Below are positions 44,078-52,264 of a stretch of DNA of 64,000 nt, one piece after another; the stretch's first letter is position 1; the number at the start of each line of letters is the position of its first letter. The DNA is taken from the NCBI RefSeq assembly GCF_001625695.1, contig NZ_AUXY01000072.1:1-64000 (forward strand), in the 5' to 3' direction. Made by a program: the position numbers and the translations under genes. This stretch comes from Pseudoalteromonas luteoviolacea H33-S. GTDB lineage: Bacteria > Pseudomonadota > Gammaproteobacteria > Enterobacterales > Alteromonadaceae. The notes under the pieces are model-generated. The model did not search any database, was not told where the DNA came from, and was given only the letters and a program-made list of their open reading frames with translations.

Positions 44078-46250
44078 GTTCAGTACTTCTGGAAAGTGGC
44101 TTCCAAAACATGGAGATGCGTTCCTAAGCATTCTGAGTGACAATAAAGCGTTAACTGGTGATGAGAAACATAGGTTATCAAACGAAACCACAGCTATTTT
44201 AAGTGAGTGTATAAACCCAAATGATGGTAAACCTCTTAAAAATACGGGGCTTGTTATAGGGTATGTGCAAAGTGGAAAAACTTTGTCTTTTACAAGTTTG
44301 TCTGCATTAGCAAGAGACAATGAGTATAGGCTTGTTATATTACTTGCTGGCACAACCAATAACTTAGTGGAGCAATCTCACAATCGTTTGAAAAAAGATC
44401 TAAATATCGATTCAACGCGAGACTGGAAGTTATTTTCAACTCAACAAAAAGGCTTTCAAAAAAGTGAATTGGAAAGAGTTAACACTGAATTAGCTAAATG
44501 GAAACGTGGAAATCCTCGAGCTAGAACAATTCTTATTGTCTCTATGAAGCAGCACCAGCATTTAGATAATCTTTCAACTTTACTTTCTGGGTGTGACTTA
44601 TCAGATGTTCCAACACTTATAATTGATGATGAAGGAGATCAAGCTGGTATAAATACTAAAGCTAATCAGGATGAACAAAGCACCACGTATACAAGGATTA
44701 TGGAGTTACGAGAGCTTTTTCCTAAACATAGCTATTTGTTATATACGGCAACTCCACAGGCCCCTCTATTAATTAGTCGTATTGATTCACTATCACCTGA
44801 CTTTGGGGGGGTATTAACCCCTGGCAGAAATTATGTGGGAGGGCAAGACTTTTTTATCGATGGAGAGAGTAAATATATTGAGCCAATACCTGTCAGTGAC
44901 GTTCCAGATAAAAATGAACCTCCGATTAAACCACCAAAGAGCTTGCTTGCAGCTTTACGTCACTATTTTATCGGGGTCGCTATTGGTCTGCTTGAAGGGG
45001 ATGATCACAAAGGCCGAAACCGCTCAATGATGATACACCCAGCGGTACCTAAAGATGAACACATGATGTTCGCACGCTGGGCTCGGCAAACAAAGGATAA
45101 TTGGTCTGTAATCCTACTGGATAATAATCACGAAAATTATATCGAATTGCTCAAAGAGTTTGAACTGGCTGCGCAGGAGTTACTCTTAACTTATGAAACT
45201 GAGTACACCTTTACGGATATTAGTGAGGTACTGTTCGATGCTGTGCAAGATACAGCTATTGTTGAAGTAAACACTAGAGAGAAAAACCGCATTCCTAGCG
45301 TTGACTGGAAAGGAGAGTATAGTTGGATATTAGTCGGAGGGATTGGTTTAGATCGCGGGTTTACAGTAGAAGGGTTGACTGTGAGCTATATGCCGAGATC
45401 AACCGGTGTGAGAAATGCAGATAACATCCAACAACGAGCAAGGTTTTTCGGTTATAAAAAAGCGTATTTAGGTCTTTGTAGAATTTATCTAACACCAGAA
45501 AATATTGAAGCGTTCTCTGAGTATGTAAAACATGAAGAGTCAATTAGAAGTTCAATTAGTAAGCACCTCAGAGAAGGGAAAACACTTAAAGATTGGAGGC
45601 GATGCTACTTTCTTGATCAAAGTTTAAAGCCCACTCGAAGTTCGGTTATTTTATTGGAAATGTATCCTTCGAAAGGAAAGGCGGGGTGGAGGATACCTGA
45701 CCATCCTTTTGATGATGCGGAGATTGTATCAGACAATCGAAATGTGGCAGAAGATATTATCCAAAGCTTTAATTTTTCAATCTACTCAGAACCTGGATGG
45801 AATGACAAACAGTCTGTGCCAGCGTTCAGTGACGACATTAAGCTAAGTGATTTGCTGCCAAAAATATCTCAAATTCGTTATAAATGGTCCGAAGATAGCT
45901 TACAGCACTCCGCTATTTTATTGATTTTAGAGTATTTAGTAAGAGAAGAGCCACAAATGAAATGTTCGTTCTATGCTTTATCTGGCCCTTGGTCTGGGGT
46001 AAATGCGAAACGTACTCTTAACAAATCAACCCCCCCAAAAATCAAGAATCTATTTCAAGGTAAAAATGATAAAACGTCTTATCCTGGCACTAGGGCACTT
46101 GTTTCAGAAGAGACTGTTACTTTTCAACTACACCGTTATGATATTTATACCGAGGACGGGAGAGTTTTTAGCTACGATGTCCCAATATTGACTGTTTACA
46201 TTCCTGAGCACCTAATGGAGCGTGTTTGGCTTGAGAGAGAGGACTCTTAA
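44037..46250 (+). CDS. Z1-domain superfamily helicase-like protein, defence operon
   Basis: The protein has 737 residues. The start is GTG 44037 with an aaggagag site inside the previous gene. It has helicase-type motifs: Walker A GYVQSGKTLSFTSL near residue 80, Walker B TLIIDDEGDQAG near 200, YTATPQAPL, and the Z1 core GGIGLDRGFTVEGLTVSYMP with QQRARFFGYK. It would act as the motor of the operon. Together with the GHKL ATPase it likely loads or controls the nuclease encoded next. The mechanism is not known from sequence. Confidence 0.88.
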   Translation: MTDRLATIRILDNEFSTSGKWLPKHGDAFLSILSDNKALTGDEKHRLSNETTAILSECINPNDGKPLKNTGLVIGYVQSGKTLSFTSLSALARDNEYRLVILLAGTTNNLVEQSHNRLKKDLNIDSTRDWKLFSTQQKGFQKSELERVNTELAKWKRGNPRARTILIVSMKQHQHLDNLSTLLSGCDLSDVPTLIIDDEGDQAGINTKANQDEQSTTYTRIMELRELFPKHSYLLYTATPQAPLLISRIDSLSPDFGGVLTPGRNYVGGQDFFIDGESKYIEPIPVSDVPDKNEPPIKPPKSLLAALRHYFIGVAIGLLEGDDHKGRNRSMMIHPAVPKDEHMMFARWARQTKDNWSVILLDNNHENYIELLKEFELAAQELLLTYETEYTFTDISEVLFDAVQDTAIVEVNTREKNRIPSVDWKGEYSWILVGGIGLDRGFTVEGLTVSYMPRSTGVRNADNIQQRARFFGYKKAYLGLCRIYLTPENIEAFSEYVKHEESIRSSISKHLREGKTLKDWRRCYFLDQSLKPTRSSVILLEMYPSKGKAGWRIPDHPFDDAEIVSDNRNVAEDIIQSFNFSIYSEPGWNDKQSVPAFSDDIKLSDLLPKISQIRYKWSEDSLQHSAILLILEYLVREEPQMKCSFYALSGPWSGVNAKRTLNKSTPPKIKNLFQGKNDKTSYPGTRALVSEETVTFQLHRYDIYTEDGRVFSYDVPILTVYIPEHLMERVWLEREDS

Positions 46251-46253
46251 AAC

Positions 46254-47213
46254 GTGCTTCTTTCTGCTTATAACAAGCTAGTGCGGGACTACCCTAATGA
46301 AGTTTCATCTAATAAGTTGTACGGGATGTCATTGGGGTCGACCGTGCCAAAGCTTTGGCTTTCAGTTGATAGTGACCTTCATCCATCACTCCTATTTGAA
46401 ACTCAAGAGGCTCTAGTCAAAAGCAATATTGAATTGCGCTCTATATCTGTTTATTTTTCAAGATATTGCAGTTTTGAAACTATAAGCGCGGACGTGAAAA
46501 GTGGAATATATACAATAGTTAAGATAAATGAATGTGAAATAGAAACACTTCAAGTGGTCTTTAAGCTACTAGAGGAAGTTTTTATAAGAGAGGGGGTATC
46601 TCACTCAAATCGTGAAATAGCATCAATAATCACAGAAATAGCTGATCTTTTTGCTCATGTAACAAGCTCAAAGGGAGATATTATTGGGCTTTGGGGCGAG
46701 CTATATATATTATCTTTTGCTCCAAACTTAGACCGTGTGGTCAAGTATTGGTGTACAAGCAAGACTGCAAAGTATGATTTGGTTTTGCCTGACTTTGCTC
46801 TAGAAGTTAAGTCAACCACTAATGCTAAACGGAAACATAGGTTTTCTCTTGAACAAGTTCGTCCGCTAGGAGAATTTAAGGTTTATATTGCATCTCTGTT
46901 GTTGGTCGAGACTTACAGTGGACAAACTGCAATGGAGCTTATGGAACTTCTGAGTTCTAAAATACAGAACTCTGAGTTGCGTGCTTCATTCTTGAAATTG
47001 TGCATGTTAAAAGGTGGGGTTGACTTGGGGAGAAGTTCTTTGAAGCTTGGCACTTTGCCTGAAGGGGGAGCATTGGTAGTTTTCGAGTCAAAAGATATGG
47101 CCGCACCAGAAGTTAAGCTTGGAACTGGTATTGAAAACGTTAGGTTTGACATAGATCTTTCAAACTTAGAATCTTCAATTGCAATTGAAGTGGGTTCACT
47201 CTTGGAGTTCTGA
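46254..47213 (+). CDS. PD-(D/E)XK motif nuclease (DUF4420-like), defence operon
   Basis: The protein has 319 residues. The GTG at 46254 follows the Z1 stop by 3 bases with a gagagagga site. The central part has GDIIGLWGELYILS, followed by AKYDLVLPDFALEVKSTT, which fits the D...ExK catalytic core of REase-fold nucleases. The C-terminal half has no recognised domain. It is the last gene of the Dcm-GHKL-Z1-nuclease operon and ends 20 nt before the transposon's distal TnsB sites, so the operon fills the cargo space exactly. Confidence 0.87.
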   Translation: MLLSAYNKLVRDYPNEVSSNKLYGMSLGSTVPKLWLSVDSDLHPSLLFETQEALVKSNIELRSISVYFSRYCSFETISADVKSGIYTIVKINECEIETLQVVFKLLEEVFIREGVSHSNREIASIITEIADLFAHVTSSKGDIIGLWGELYILSFAPNLDRVVKYWCTSKTAKYDLVLPDFALEVKSTTNAKRKHRFSLEQVRPLGEFKVYIASLLLVETYSGQTAMELMELLSSKIQNSELRASFLKLCMLKGGVDLGRSSLKLGTLPEGGALVVFESKDMAAPEVKLGTGIENVRFDIDLSNLESSIAIEVGSLLEF

Positions 47214-47234
47214 ACTTCTATGCGGCTTGGTTTA

Positions 47235-47380
47235 GGATGAAACTTTATTATTTAGTATTTGGGTAGATCTGAGGTGTTTACCAAATATTGTATGAAACTT
47301 TATTTCCTAGGCTCAAACTTTCAAACCAAAACACAGTCTCTACAGCCCCATTCAGTATGAAACTATATTACGGGCCCACA
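47235..47380. repeat. Distal (left-type) end with three spaced TnsB sites
   Basis: Sites GGATGAAACTTTATT (47235-47249), GTATGAAACTTTATT (47290-47304) and GTATGAAACTATATT (47355-47369) are all in the same orientation, opposite to those next to glmS. The last is 11 bases from the CCCACA terminus at 47380, mirroring the other end. Confidence 0.88.
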
Positions 47381-47384
47381 TAAG

Positions 47385-47450
47385 TGTGGGTGAACAATAT
47401 AGTTTCATCCACAACAATAAAGTATCATCCCAAACAATAAAGTTTCATAC
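47385..47450. repeat. Second right-type end with three TnsB sites
   Basis: TGTGGG, then AATATAGTTTCATCC (47396-47410), AATAAAGTATCATCC (47416-47430) and AATAAAGTTTCATAC (47436-47450). The 11-base offset and 20-base period are identical to the first element's glmS-proximal end, so both transposases could probably act on both. Confidence 0.88.
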
Positions 47451-47461
47451 TATAGAAAGTC

Positions 47462-47490
47462 AAAAAAGCCGACATATCGTCGGCTTTTTT
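47462..47490. terminator. Hairpin inside the second transposon end
   Basis: AAAAAAGCCGAC pairs with GTCGGCTTTTTT around a 5-nt loop, with extra T after. The core GCCGAC/GTCGGC is the same as in the first element although the loop and arms differ. The following gene runs away from it, so here it can only serve to stop transcription entering from glmS or from the first element. Confidence 0.8.
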
Positions 47491-47584
47491 TATTTGAATA
47501 ACTTCTATGTTTTAACACTAAAGCTATTCTTGAATGTTTAAAAAAAGACCATATATAAGTTTTTATTTAATAAGGAAATAGTAT

Positions 47585-48076
47585 ATGTACTCAGTAGGAG
47601 ATGTTCTATCTATTCAATATACAGGCTTTAAGCATTATGGGTTGTATATTGGAAATGATATGGTCATTCATAACTCTAAAACGTTTAAGTCCGTTATGGA
47701 AATCTCACTAGAAGAATTTTCTGATGGAAAAAGTATAAATGTCAGTTCAATAAAAGCTGATAATAAGTCGATTGCTATTCAAACGGCTAAAAAGTATTTG
47801 GGGCTGCCTTATAATCTTTTTGCTGAAAACTGCGAGCATTTTGTTAGAACATGCTGTGGTTTGGTTAAAGAAAGTACACAAGTTCAAAAGTATCTAATAT
47901 CAGCTCTCGGCACTGGAGCATTATTAAAATCAGAGAATGCTGTTGTTCAAGCTGCCGGTGGTGCTGCTGCTATTGCAGCCATGCTTACTCCTAGTGAGTC
48001 AAGCCCAGTAAAAAATGCTTTGATATTATCTTGTTTAGTTGCAGGGATTACTTTTTTAGCAACCCAATCAGAGTAA
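47585..48076 (+). CDS. LRAT/NlpC-P60-fold protein with hydrophobic C-terminus
   Basis: The protein has 163 residues. The N-terminal part has the LRAT-type His in FKHYGLYIGNDMVIHNS and the catalytic Cys in FAENCEHFVRTCCG (NCEHF is the family signature). LRAT/H-Rev107 enzymes act as thiol acyltransferases or phospholipases on membrane lipids. Residues about 105-160 are Ala/Gly-rich and hydrophobic, with one or two possible membrane helices. It sits between the second transposon end and tnsA', in the slot filled by the ATPase in element 1. A membrane-attacking or lipid-modifying defence role is speculation; the fold call is firm. Confidence 0.8.
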   Translation: MYSVGDVLSIQYTGFKHYGLYIGNDMVIHNSKTFKSVMEISLEEFSDGKSINVSSIKADNKSIAIQTAKKYLGLPYNLFAENCEHFVRTCCGLVKESTQVQKYLISALGTGALLKSENAVVQAAGGAAAIAAMLTPSESSPVKNALILSCLVAGITFLATQSE

Positions 48077-48110
48077 TCACTTTTAAAATTTGCATCTGTA
48101 ATTTGACACC

Positions 48111-48139
48111 GCTATGCTGAAATTTCAATCAGTTATAGC
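48111..48139. promoter_or_regulatory. Second copy of the tnsA-upstream dyad
   Basis: Identical over 29 bases to 33329-33357, and in the same position (ending 8 bases before the tnsA' ATG). Confidence 0.5.
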
Positions 48140-48147
48140 GGTATATT

Positions 48148-48368
48148 ATGTCTAGGAAGATTGGCCACACAGAGGCGCAATATCGTAAGTGGATCAAAGA
48201 AGGACGCGGTGCAGGTGACAATCAAGATTATAAGCTTTGGTTGACTGTTTACGATGCGCTTTCAGACGGTCGTGTACATCGGTTATAAATCAAAACGCAC
48301 TCATCATTTATTATCCGATCTTGAACTATCCGTGTTCTATTTGCTTGAGTGGCGGGAGGATGTTCTGC
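48148..48368 (+). pseudogene. tnsA: tnsA remnant, frameshifted and truncated
   Basis: The first 45 codons are close to tnsA of element 1 (MSRKIGHTEAQYRKWIKE, then changes such as GRGAGDNQDYK). Compared with that gene, 8 bases (gtttttgg) are missing near 48285, which shifts the frame into an early stop. Homology stops about 48368 where the IS begins. Third-position differences show it is a diverged relative and not a recent copy. Confidence 0.9.
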
Positions 48369-48377
48369 GCAACTAAA

Positions 48378-48572
48378 TCAGGACACTTTTCTTAAGGAAC
48401 TTTGCTCATACTCTACTGGCGTTTGATCACAGTTAGCTGTATGAAGTCGCTCTAAATTGTAATAGCGCATATACGCTGTCACATCATTTCTCATATATTC
48501 ACGAGTTAGCTGAGGCACTTTCAACAACCAATCGTGTTTTAAACTGCCGAAGAACCGTTCAACCACAGAATT
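48378..48572 (-). pseudogene. IS3-family orfB, C-terminal fragment
   Basis: VVERFFGSLKHDWLL and YNLERLHTANCDQTPVEYE are the end of the DDE integrase (with the last catalytic Glu in VVERFF). It is cut from the rest by the IS110 insertion at about 48573 and rejoins the segment ending at 49836. Confidence 0.88.
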
Positions 48573-49835
48573 GACGCTCCTATGTCAAGGTCAAGTTAGC
48601 TTTGATAAATCAGAAACTATTATTGGATATAACTCTCTTGCAATATAGCGTTTTAAACAACGCTGGATCTCTTTATTTGATTTCCCTTCTGATGAACGCT
48701 TTTCTACATATTTCCTTGTTCTGAAATCATTACGCATTCGAATCAAAGCTACAGTCCAAAGTGCATTATTGGCATCTCTTGCTCCACCTCTGTTTAACCT
48801 ATGACGTTGCTTTTTACCGGAAGATGCATCTAATGGACTAACTCCACATAAGGCTGCAAATGATGATTCCTTCTTGAGTCGCTCAGGGTTGTCACCAGCA
48901 GCCACAAGGAGTGTAGCTGCAACATAGCTTCCAACACCATATTGCTCTAGTAATGTTGAAGCTGCTGAGTTGGTTAAAGCTTTAAGTTTCTTATCAATTG
49001 TTTTTAGCTCTTGTGATAGCATCATCCATCGCTCTGCTAGCAGCTGTAACATTGATATTAATGTTTCTTCAAGTATGTTTACGGAGTTCATTTCTAATGC
49101 TTTACAAGCAGTAATGCACCGATAGCTCGAAGGAACATAACACTGTTGACGAATATGCTCTGGTGCTGTCACAAGTAAAGCTCGAATTTGATTAATAGCT
49201 TGTGTCTTAGACTTTACGGAGCTTTTCCTTGCGACAACTAAAAATCTCATTGCTTCAACTATGCCATCATGAGATTTTGGGATTGCAGTAGATTCTTTGG
49301 CTAATACAGAACGAGCCGCACTTTCAGCATCCGTTGGATCCGATTTCCCCCTTAACCTTCTTATAGCGCTATTAGGGCGGTTAACTTCAAAAACAGTAAC
49401 CTTTTGCTCTTGTAAGAACTTACATAAGCCAGCACCATATGTGCCAGTTCCTTCTAATCCAGCTTGGTTCACCGTTCCAAATGACTTGCACCATTTGTAC
49501 AGTTGGCTATAGCCGGTTGAATTTACAGTAAACTCTTGGGTGTCGACAACTTGACCAATATCATTAACGAGTACAGCAACATGATTATCTAAATGAGTAT
49601 CGACACCTAATGTTAAATTGTTAGAAATGTCATTGCGATTCATATCCTCAGCCCTCACAGTCTCAGTAACAGGACTGGACACAGATGTTGCAATACAATG
49701 CTCCTATTAGGTCACTGATACTGAATATAATGAAATTACTGACTAATGAATATCGACAGGTCAACACAAAGATATTTGATCAATCCCAGCACGGGTCAGA
49801 TATTCACTGTCAGTATGACTAAGTATATTATCTAT
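48573..49835 (-). mobile_element. IS110-family insertion sequence
   Basis: About 1263 bases, bounded by the break in IS3 orfB (codons for ACWD before and NSVVERFF after). It contains one transposase gene and a non-coding 5' part at 49683-49835. In IS110-group elements this stretch encodes the bridge RNA that pairs with donor and target; whether this one does is inferred from family knowledge. No terminal inverted repeats are evident, as expected for IS110. Confidence 0.85.
48591..49682 (-). CDS. IS110-family DEDD transposase
   Basis: The protein has 363 residues from GTG 49682, or 350 from ATG 49643, which gives the usual family start (MNRNDISNNLTLGVDTHLDN). The N-terminal RuvC-like DEDD domain shows Asp in LGVDTHLDNH, Glu in GLEGTGTYGAG and Asp in SDPTDAESAARS. 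The C-terminal Tnp_20 domain has AALCGVSPLDASSGKKQRHR with the catalytic Ser. The gene is intact, so this IS could move. Confidence 0.94.
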   Translation of the reverse strand: MSSPVTETVRAEDMNRNDISNNLTLGVDTHLDNHVAVLVNDIGQVVDTQEFTVNSTGYSQLYKWCKSFGTVNQAGLEGTGTYGAGLCKFLQEQKVTVFEVNRPNSAIRRLRGKSDPTDAESAARSVLAKESTAIPKSHDGIVEAMRFLVVARKSSVKSKTQAINQIRALLVTAPEHIRQQCYVPSSYRCITACKALEMNSVNILEETLISMLQLLAERWMMLSQELKTIDKKLKALTNSAASTLLEQYGVGSYVAATLLVAAGDNPERLKKESSFAALCGVSPLDASSGKKQRHRLNRGGARDANNALWTVALIRMRNDFRTRKYVEKRSSEGKSNKEIQRCLKRYIARELYPIIVSDLSKLT

Positions 49836-50465
49836 ATCCCAACAAGCTCCGACATCACCCATACTCGCTCTAATGCCGTAATTAGCTAACAGTTTTCGGT
49901 AATGCTTACTGGTATATTGCGAACCTCTATCAGAGTGAAACACCAAGCCTTTTGGTGGCTGGCGTAAGTTATACGCTTTCATCATCGCTTTGCTCACTAA
50001 GTCTGTGGTCATGCGTCTATCAATGTGCCAACCAACGATACGACGTGAATATAAGTCCATAACAATGGCTAGGTACATCCAGCCTTCGCCAGTTCTTAAA
50101 TAGGTCACATCACCAGCCTATACCTGATTAGGCGCAACAGGATTAAAGTTCTGATTCAGTAAATTATCAGCAACAGTATCACTGTGCTTGCGTTTGGTTG
50201 TTACCTTATAGGCTATGCGCTGGGTAACAACTAAGCCAAGCTTAGCCATTAACTTTTTAACGCCATACTCGCTAACATTTAGTCCCTCCTTGCATAACCG
50301 TTTCCGCAGTTCTCGGTAGCCTAAGCTATTTCGACTTCGCTTGAATATCGCTTTAGCTCTTCGATATAAATGAAGTTGCTCAGCCGTAATGATCTTAGCT
50401 GGGCGTTTAAGCCAAGCGTAATAAGCACTTCGGCTTACTTTCATTATCTTGCAAAGCTTCACCAC
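49836..50465 (-). pseudogene. IS3-family orfB, N-terminal and central part with amber codon
   Basis: Reading from 50465 down, KIMKVSRSAYYAWLKRP and LGYRELRKRL are orfB; then TAG replaces the Trp codon of the usual PNQVWAGDVTYL at about 50117. The frame continues (AGDVTYLRTGEGWMYLAIV, HSDRGSQYTS) to the IS110 junction at ACWD. Thus it has a nonsense mutation and an insertion. The open frame extends a little upstream of 50465 as the frameshift partner of orfA. Confidence 0.9.
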
Positions 50466-50541
50466 AGGAAACGCTGTAGCTAGCTGTTGAATTGTTTGAA
50501 ACGCTACTTCGTTTCCCTTAGCAGGAGGGAGCTGGCCTTTT

Positions 50542-50790
50542 TTAATATTTCTTTTCCATCCTTAGCTCTTTAACTTCCTTTCGTAGCTTCAATAATTCGG
50601 CTCGCTCATCAGCACTTAAAATCGAACCTGATTGCTCTGCTTCAAATTTTGCTTTCCAGTTATAAAGTAATTTATCTGTGATACCTAAAGACGCAGCCGC
50701 TTTAGATACGCTATAACCTTGCTCGGTTACTAATGCGACGGCTTCTTGTTTAAATTCAGCCGTGTAACTTCTGTTTGTTCTTTTTGTCAT
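50542..50790 (-). CDS. IS3-family orfA (HTH protein)
   Basis: The protein has 82 residues with the orfA helix-turn-helix (AVALVTEQGYSVSKAAASLG, ITDKLLYNWKAKFE) and a leucine-zipper-like end (ELLKLRKEVKELRME). It is intact, but its partner orfB is destroyed, so it makes no transposase. Confidence 0.92.
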   Translation of the reverse strand: MTKRTNRSYTAEFKQEAVALVTEQGYSVSKAAASLGITDKLLYNWKAKFEAEQSGSILSADERAELLKLRKEVKELRMEKKY

Positions 50791-51032
50791 TTAACACCTC
50801 AATAATTGGATTATATTCCATTATCAAAGTGTCCTGTTTAATTACAGCAGATCAATTACTTGCTATTGTCTTAAAGCTAATTGAAAGCTAGATATGAAAT
50901 AATACATTTTTCTTACTTTATAAATGCATTTATAAATCACTAATATAAATAGAGTTTTTTGTTATGGCTTTGTTGATTTGTAAAAAAGGGGGCTGATAAG
51001 TTGACACCACCTGTTAAGGAGGAGAAATCAGT

Positions 51033-51320
51033 GTGATACCCAATTCACGGCAGATAAAAACTGAAAACTTTAGGGCTTATGTACAGCGCTCAATGCGGCG
51101 TTTAAGAAAGGAAAAAAAATGGACTCAAGAGCAGCTCGGCAAGAAGCTTGGCGTTGACCAGGCGACCATTTCTAATTATGAGTCGGGTAAAACCGACATG
51201 ACCTACATCCATCTCTTTGAGCTATTTTTAATTTTTGGTAAGGATTTTTCAGCGGTTTTTGATCTGTTTAACGTGACGACTCATACATCTTCGGCTGATA
51301 TAAAGCAAAAAAAGGAGTGA
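51033..51320 (+). CDS. XRE-family regulator A
   Basis: The protein has 95 residues from GTG 51033, with a strong aaggagga ribosome site. The HTH is MRRLRKEKKWTQEQLGKKLG followed by VDQATISNYESGKTDMTY. It is closely similar along its length to the regulator at 53583-53861 (shared VDQATISN, ...LIFG...F), so the two are paralogues. It is 7 nt upstream of a membrane-protein gene and probably cotranscribed. Confidence 0.88.
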   Translation: MIPNSRQIKTENFRAYVQRSMRRLRKEKKWTQEQLGKKLGVDQATISNYESGKTDMTYIHLFELFLIFGKDFSAVFDLFNVTTHTSSADIKQKKE

Positions 51321-51327
51321 CAAGATT

Positions 51328-51816
51328 ATGAAAGAGTTTTATTCGCTTGTTGAGTTCTTGCCTTTGACTGTGATCACTATATCGCTACTCTTAACATGGA
51401 AAGTACCTACGGCTAGGTGGTTTTTAATATGTTATGCAGTATTGGATATCGTGATTATTTTATTAAACCCTACCATAATGCAGTGGAGGACACATTATTA
51501 TCTGGCAGATCTTTTCATGTGCATTGCTTTAGTCTTACCGATAGTTTATCGAAGACCACTGGCTCTATTCTTGTATGAAAAGACCCATATAAATTACTTT
51601 CTACTTGTGTTTAATAGGCAGGTATTCACTTTACAAGAATGTGGCATTATTTTACTCATGTTATTTGGCGCATTTATTAACTTAGTGTCTTGGCTGGAAA
51701 TTTTAGCCTATAAGTATTATTGGATTGATGTACCTTATTTCAAACTATACGTTCGCAACAATGCAATGATATTGGTCCATGTCGGTGTTTGTTGTGCGAA
51801 TTTAGTTATGCATTAA
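51328..51816 (+). CDS. Small membrane protein, unknown, paired with XRE regulator A
   Basis: The protein has 162 residues with about four hydrophobic segments (LVEFLPLTVITISLLLTW; WFLICYAVLDIVIILLNP; LADLFMCIALVLPIVY; ECGIILLMLFGAFINLVSW). No known family is recognised. It is the second gene of the pair; the arrangement resembles XRE/membrane modules, but no role can be stated. Confidence 0.7.
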   Translation: MKEFYSLVEFLPLTVITISLLLTWKVPTARWFLICYAVLDIVIILLNPTIMQWRTHYYLADLFMCIALVLPIVYRRPLALFLYEKTHINYFLLVFNRQVFTLQECGIILLMLFGAFINLVSWLEILAYKYYWIDVPYFKLYVRNNAMILVHVGVCCANLVMH

Positions 51817-52264
51817 AAGCAGAAGAGCGAGAGAGTGAGGTCGCAACACATAGGTCAACGGACTAAGCAGCACTATTGAAGCAATAAGAGTTAAACTTCA
51901 TTATGCTATACTTGTCTATACAACCTATAGTGCAAACAGTCTACTTGTTCTAACTAGCTGTTTTATAGCTCTTAAGTCGACAGTGTTGTTTAAGGCATGT
52001 AGGGGAAACTAAGTGTGCTCCAAATAAAATAAGCGCCAGTGTAACAGGCGCTTATTTGTAAATTGAATCGCTGTACATCAATGTTTTTGCAGCGAATGGC
52101 ACGATAGTGCATCGCTAAGTTATGGTTAAGCAGCTGACCTTAATACCAAAAGCGACTGCTGTACATACGCCGCTGTTGCTCTCTCATATTTACTTTACAC
52201 CACATTTTAGTGACATAAACGGTATGTAAATTTTCATTTATATAGGCAAAAAATAGTGGCAACC
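51817..52264. other. Intergenic region between convergent genes
   Basis: No gene is supported. It carries the terminator-like hairpin at 52027-52057. The left part is probably the 3' untranslated end of the preceding membrane-protein gene. Confidence 0.4.
52027..52057. terminator. Bidirectional terminator-like hairpin
   Basis: AAATAAGCGCC and GGCGCTTATTT form an 11-bp perfect stem with a 9-nt loop; A/T runs lie on both outer sides. It lies between the convergent membrane-protein genes. Confidence 0.75.

Larger units (their letters stand above)
31858..47380 (+). mobile_element. Complete Tn7-like transposon with tnsABCDE and DNA-modification cargo
   Basis: The element is about 15.5 kb. It starts TGTGG next to glmS and ends CCCACA. 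At each end there are three copies of the TnsB-type motif AATAAAGTTTCATAC (or its complement), with the first copy exactly 11 bases inside the terminus. The copies are spaced 20 bp at the glmS end (as in a Tn7 right end) and spread over 135 bp at the other (as in a Tn7 left end). Genes in order are an AAA ATPase (minus), tnsA-B-C-D-E, then Dcm, GHKL ATPase, Z1 protein and PD-(D/E)XK nuclease. No CRISPR or Cas gene is present, so it is a classical TnsD/TnsE type. All genes are open, so it may be active. Confidence 0.93.
47385..48368 (+). mobile_element. Remnant of a second Tn7-like element in tandem
   Basis: The TGTGGG terminus begins four bases after the first element's CCCACA. The end array, inner hairpin and tnsA start match the first element's glmS-proximal end almost feature for feature, but the gene in the gap differs (an LRAT-fold gene instead of the ATPase gene). 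The element is broken inside tnsA by an IS at about 48369. No tnsB-E or distal end is found to the right, so the rest has been lost. Confidence 0.9.
48369..50846 (-). mobile_element. IS3-family insertion sequence, interrupted by an IS110-family element
   Basis: Imperfect terminal repeats contain caactaaatcaggacac at the left and, on the other strand, taattaaacaggacac at the right. Without the inner 1263-base IS110 insert its length is about 1.2 kb, as expected for IS3. It carries orfA and a broken orfB on the minus strand. The exact outer base and target duplication could not be fixed. It disrupts tnsA'. Confidence 0.85.

Noticed and set aside
31858..47380. CRISPR-associated transposon (CAST)
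   Set aside because: No cas genes or repeat arrays; full-length TnsD and TnsE are present, so it is a classical Tn7-type element.
47381..47384. Clean 5-base target duplication of element 1 at its distal side
   Set aside because: By symmetry with the other end the terminus is 47380, leaving only TAAG before the next element; ATAAG needs the terminal A to be shared. Therefore reported as ambiguous.
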